The notes under the pieces: generated by a model | The model's input: the letters and a program-made list of their open reading frames with translations, nothing else | What the model was told of the DNA's origin: nothing | Databases searched by the model: none | Origin: Begonia masoniana | Lineage: Eukaryota > Streptophyta > Magnoliopsida > Cucurbitales > Begoniaceae | NCBI GenBank assembly: GCA_022432975.1 | Contig: CM039514.1 | Location: forward strand, 3,951,519 to 4,015,518 | DNA length: 64,000 nt | Reading direction: 5' to 3' | In this document: positions 60,201 through 64,000 of the stretch, one piece after another | Numbering within the stretch: the stretch's first letter is position 1 | How the letters are laid out: the number at the start of each line of letters is the position of its first letter | Made by a program: the position numbers and the translations under genes

Positions 60201-62606
60201 TTGAAGCAACATGGTTGATTTATAATGGGACTTGAATCCCTATTCTTCCACTCCTATTAGAGTTGGGTATAGTCTAGATTTTAAATTCATTCGATTTAGA
60301 TGGTTTTCGATAATTTTCATCGTGGACTCACTCATCCTTGTCTTGCGGTTAAAATAATGCAGTGCTTGCGGAATGGAAACCTCCTGTCTATGACAACACA
60401 AGTGGAATCACTTTGGTAACAGCTACTACTCGTCGTAATTCGCCTAACGTAAGGCACTTTTCTTTACATAGTTCGGATAAACTAACATTTTATACAAAAA
60501 TGTGTTTTTTGTTCGAATACAAAAATGATACATTATTTTTTCTGTAATAAATATGTTTCCTATTGTAAAGTAATGACCCCCTCATAAAAATTGAGATCTA
60601 TATGTACTAAGTTCACCTTCAAAAATTCCCGGTTGAAGAAATTTATAAAAGACGAGATTTATAAATCAATATTGTACGGGTTTGGTTGTGAATCACACTT
60701 CTTTTGTATTATGAATCCGTTCTCACATACGACGGGGACGAAAAGAATTTCAGCTGTAGAATAAATTTTCAGGGCTTTATCTTTTAACATGAGATGAAGA
60801 AACTTGTACTTAGGAGTCTTATGATAAATGTGCTGAGGTTTTCATTTTGTCTAAACAGTCGTATCAGTGCATAAAAAGTTAAAATTATGGGGAAATGAAT
60901 GTTTGTATTTTCATATTTTGGGATAAATTATAATGATTTTTTGTATTGATAGAAAGATTACCTGCGAAAAGAATGAACCAAAAAAATATAGTATTCAACT
61001 TGAAGTTGACCGATTGATGATACGTCTCTCTATGTTGCATTTTGAATCTGTTTCCGGTACTTTAACATGCATGACATCAACAGAATCTTGATTTTATTAT
61101 CCCTCCTTACAATTTATACATTTTTAATATTTTCATTATCAGAATCCAGACTCCAAGATTCATCACAGTAATCTTCTCAACAATATACTGGCCAAGGTAA
61201 TTGATCTATAGCTGAAATTATCAGAGTTCAATTTTATTAAATTTTTTAATAGATTGGCGTGGATGAATATATGTGATCCAATCTATAAGTTGTTGTGGTG
61301 ATTTTACACGAGCAGGAAGACATTAATGGCGCTTTTTAAGTGAACGAACATGGAAATTATCCTCATTTTTGCTCTCAAAAAAGGTTGAAACATGGAAATT
61401 GATCTTCAATTTCGTTAGATTTAGTAGAAAACTGTATAAAATATGGTACTTTTCTTGCATTTAATGGAGCGATTTTCGGTTGTGTAGAATGAGGGAAACA
61501 ATGCTACTGCCGGGGATGCCATCATGCTCGACAAAGATGGTTATGTGTCAGAAACAAATGCCACCAACATAGTAAGAGTCAGACTTTATAATTAGCCAAT
61601 TTAATCATCGGCTTCTTCCCTTCGCCTTTAGATTTTTTAAAGAAACTCGATTTGCATTGAAGTGTAATAAAAGCCAGTGAAATTACTTTGCAGTTTTTAG
61701 TGAAAAAAGGTCGAGTTCTTACCCCTCATGCCGATTATTGCCTCCCGGGAATAACTCTATCAACGGTGAGTCTTTCGAATTTCTCTCTTCTCTTTTGATA
61801 ATTTGGTGTATGAAGAAAAAATGGCACAATATATGTAATATCATCTTTATGGCTTTACAACTGACAACTAATCTGTATGATAAAAGGTCATGGATCTTGT
61901 TGTGAATGAGAAGTTTGTGTTGGAGGAGCGAAGAATCAGCCTCTCGGAGTTTCATACTGCAGATGAGGTTTTCAAATTTACTTTATAGATTCAAAGATTA
62001 TTGCAAATTCTTGTTCAAATTATTAGTTTCTTTCCTCTTTTTGGGTGTCGGAAATGCCTTGATTTCTTGCTTTTCAGTATATATATGGACCATGTTTGTT
62101 GTTTTTAAGATTGTTTTTACTAGTCATCTCCATGTTATTACTCCTGCATTTTACTGGCTTAGCAATGTTTCTCAGAGGTTGAGTTTCTACGCAAATTTGA
62201 TTCTTCTTCATCTAAACAAGAGGATGGTTCGCAGGTATGGACGACTGGGACGATGGGAGAATTGACTTCGGTAAGCTAAAATCTGCTATAACATTTACTC
62301 GAAAAATTGATGACGTGCTCATTAATTGTTCATTTATCTGGTTTTTTCCCTTAAAAAATGAAGAATTATGATAATGAAAACCAAACTAAGATTGTTTAAA
62401 ACTCTCAAAAAAAACACTCTGAATGTGTTTTAGTTTGAAAGATTGAATCTTTTATATGGTGGCGTTTCGATTAATAGGTTGTTAAGATTGATGGGCGTAT
62501 AATCGGCGACGGACGAGTGGGGCCCGTGACTCGGATTTTACAAACCGCATACAAGAAGCTAACAGAAGGATCAGGAGTAGCTATACCAACCTATCCTCAA
62601 AGTTGA
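54254..62606 (+). CDS. Branched-chain aminotransferase-like protein, copy 2
   Basis: Tandem paralogue of the gene at 31670, also 555 residues, with all 19 exon lengths identical. Exons: 54254-54331, 54743-54841, 54924-54995, 56545-56637, 56821-56958, 57209-57267, 57375-57477, 57771-57959, 58048-58148, 58237-58291, 58446-58532, 58837-58888, 60363-60448, 61143-61196, 61488-61571, 61694-61765, 61887-61967, 62235-62270, 62478-62606. All junctions are GT-AG and no stop interrupts the frame. The P-loop-like [11 protein letters not shown] Lys409 and Glu444 are kept. Differences include Arg472 to Leu in PGITR, NEGNNATAG for IEGNNAGAG, and Cys for Tyr in EPLYANF. Introns 3 and 12 have gained transposon sequence. 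It is probably expressed, but activity may be altered. Confidence 0.9.
55031..56345. mobile_element. 1.3-kb insertion in intron 3 of copy 2
   Basis: Intron 3 is 1549 bp here and 241 bp in copy 1. The flanking intron sequence is collinear (gattaatttagt on the left, cgccgaaaatctacatat on the right), so the insert is well bounded. It has no coding frame. The right third (55925-56170) contains nine or so gccgatcgatcg/cgatcggct palindromic words. Possible duplication: ttagt on the left and ttaag on the right. Class not determined; inverted ends were not found. Confidence 0.7.
58985..60100 (-). mobile_element. Truncated LINE fragment in intron 12 of copy 2
   Basis: The left edge has a T-run (58986-58992, then a further A/T tract), consistent with a poly(A) tail on the minus strand. 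At about 59905-60050 the minus strand reads MNSLKALSHQRCSLCKARDE followed by TNNHIIIQC, the zinc-binding reverse-transcriptase module (zf-RVT) found at the end of plant LINE ORF2. It is 5-prime truncated and carries stops. A two-copy repeat of about 210 bp is inserted within it. Confidence 0.7.
59128..59640. repeat. Two diverged copies of a roughly 210-bp repeat
   Basis: The segment with gtac(g/a)atattgt, ggagttag(t/c)ccaaaa, tctatttataaaccactcaa and cttcacaatca occurs at about 59128-59335 and again at about 59421-59635, offset by about 295 bp. This is probably a small dispersed repeat of unknown class, inside the LINE fragment. Confidence 0.7.
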
Positions 62607-64000
62607 TGACTTTTTTCTATATCAAGGTTCTAATTCTTCTCCTTTCAACTTTACTCCATTTGAGAGATGCGAGTTTATATTGGGTCCTGTTTTAAAAACC
62701 AGTTTTCTGTTTGAAAAATCATTCTAAAGGCCAGGTGTTTTTTTGAAAAAACAGCTTTTTTTTGTTGTTTTCAATCTTTTAATCCTCGTCTTTTGTAGAG
62801 TTTCATCCATTTCATGCTCCACTCACATCCTTTGTCATTTTCTTGTCTATCAGATTTGCGTGATGTACTGCTATTCCATCCTCGATCATCGTCGAGAACC
62901 GTCAATCCACATAACGGGTGATTTCCGGGCCGAAGTTGAAACTACGAGGACTGGTATCTAGACATGAAAGTTCGCACAATTTAAATAAATAACAACCAGA
63001 GTTTGTGTGAATCAATGGCGGGTCTGTTGCTTTTTGGTGAATGTTTGAATGATTAGTTTCTGAAAACTAATGTTTCACCAATTCTAGAGAGAGAGAGAGA
63101 GTGGAAGGAGAGGCTTTGAATTAAATATGAATTTATGTAAATTTCTTATGTATTGGGTTAGAAAATCATTTTCTTATGTTTGACCACTCACTCTTTTGGA
63201 CGTGACAAACTTAAATAGGTTAAGATAATCTTTATATCAAAAGGCAAAAATAAAAAATAAAAAACCTTTTAATTTAAAGAAATATTTTAAAATCTTTTAG
63301 AGAAAAATGAGAAGAAAATTCTTGATTATTTAAGGACACTCGTTATCGTAGATTTATTTACGAGACTTGAAATAACACATTTCATAAACGTCAAACCTTC
63401 GCTTCAATTGCAAATTAAACCCTAACGAAAGTTTAAGTAATTTCTAGAACTTTTAAAATATTTTATTTGTAATGGTGAATGTATGTTTTAATTTTATATT
63501 TTGACGTGACAGATATGTATTGTCAGAATATATATATGATAGAGAAAAATATAAATGTTTCTCTTCATATTATTATAATTGATCAAATTAAGAGAGAGAG
63601 AGAAAATAGGACCGAGAGACGGAACTATATATAATCATACTTTATAATATCTTCGCTTCATAGAGCCCTTTTATCTATCTATTCTTTGGGTACATGATTG
63701 AGTTACATTGTTCAATTATACATCGTTTTCGACTCCATAAGTTACAACTGAAACATCAATTAGCGGAAACTTCAAAGTTTAAAATTTTGATTTGAATTTT
63801 CACCATGTATTATAAACTACTTACAATGCGACAACGAATTGTAATTCACACTCTGAAGTGACGATTATTCATTAATTTATGTAATTTATTATTTATTTTA
63901 TATCATAATAATTTTATCAAAGAGAGAGGTACGAGTAATCATTACGACATTATGTGAAATTATAATATAAAATTAACTTGTCAACCTAGTGTCACACAAA
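62607..64000. other. 3-prime flank of copy 2, no further gene seen
   Basis: The first 450 bp align with the flank of copy 1 and include the shared poly(A)-like block at 62983-63001. The rest is AT-rich, with short GA repeats at 63086-63100 and 63591-63603. No supported gene up to the window edge. Confidence 0.45.

Overview
This is a stretch of a flowering-plant nuclear genome, almost certainly a eudicot. The DNA is AT-rich, genes have many short GT-AG introns, there is a plant tRNA-Ser gene, and the transposons (MULE, hAT, chromodomain Ty3/gypsy, LINE) are of plant type. The host genes resemble Arabidopsis neighbours: as I recall, a GDSL esterase sits beside an aminotransferase-like gene (At3g05180/At3g05190), and a FAM86-type methyltransferase sits beside the paralogue (At5g27400/At5g27410). 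I cannot name the species.

Layout. (1) 1-19443 is one old MULE-type transposon with other elements nested in it: a probable solo LTR at 1662-4449, and an internally deleted gypsy element at 5654-17942 (target-site duplication TCAGC). A second MULE (about 10071-17555) lies inside one LTR of that gypsy element. A solo LTR at 10720-13183 (duplication CGATG) lies inside the transposase gene of the second MULE. Both MULEs carry a mudrA-like transposase on the plus strand and a convergent second gene on the minus strand; all four genes are broken. (2) 20303-20384 is a tRNA-Ser(UGA) gene on the minus strand. (3) 22341-24442 is an intact five-exon GDSL esterase gene on the minus strand, followed by a decayed exon 1 of a second GDSL gene and a small MULE-derived MITE. 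(4) 26622-30606 is a ten-exon FAM86/EEF2KMT-like protein-lysine methyltransferase gene. (5) 31670-39898 and 54254-62606 are two intact 19-exon copies of a 555-residue branched-chain-aminotransferase-like gene, with a sulfotransferase-like P-loop domain fused to a class IV aminotransferase domain. (6) Between them, 40820-53419 is a second transposon nest: a degenerate element, containing a foldback MITE, containing a hAT element (duplication ATTTCAGT), containing a full-length 9.1-kb Tekay-like gypsy retrotransposon with an open 1480-codon gag-pol (duplication AGGAC).

Host-gene history. The aminotransferase-like gene was duplicated in tandem together with the decayed GDSL exon upstream, but the second unit has no methyltransferase gene. 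Every exon has the same length in the two copies. Copy 2 has gained a 1.3-kb insert in intron 3 and a LINE fragment in intron 12, and has lost the arginine of the PGITR motif. All exon joins were worked out by hand from splice sites and reading frame; each sums to an open frame, but no transcript evidence was available.
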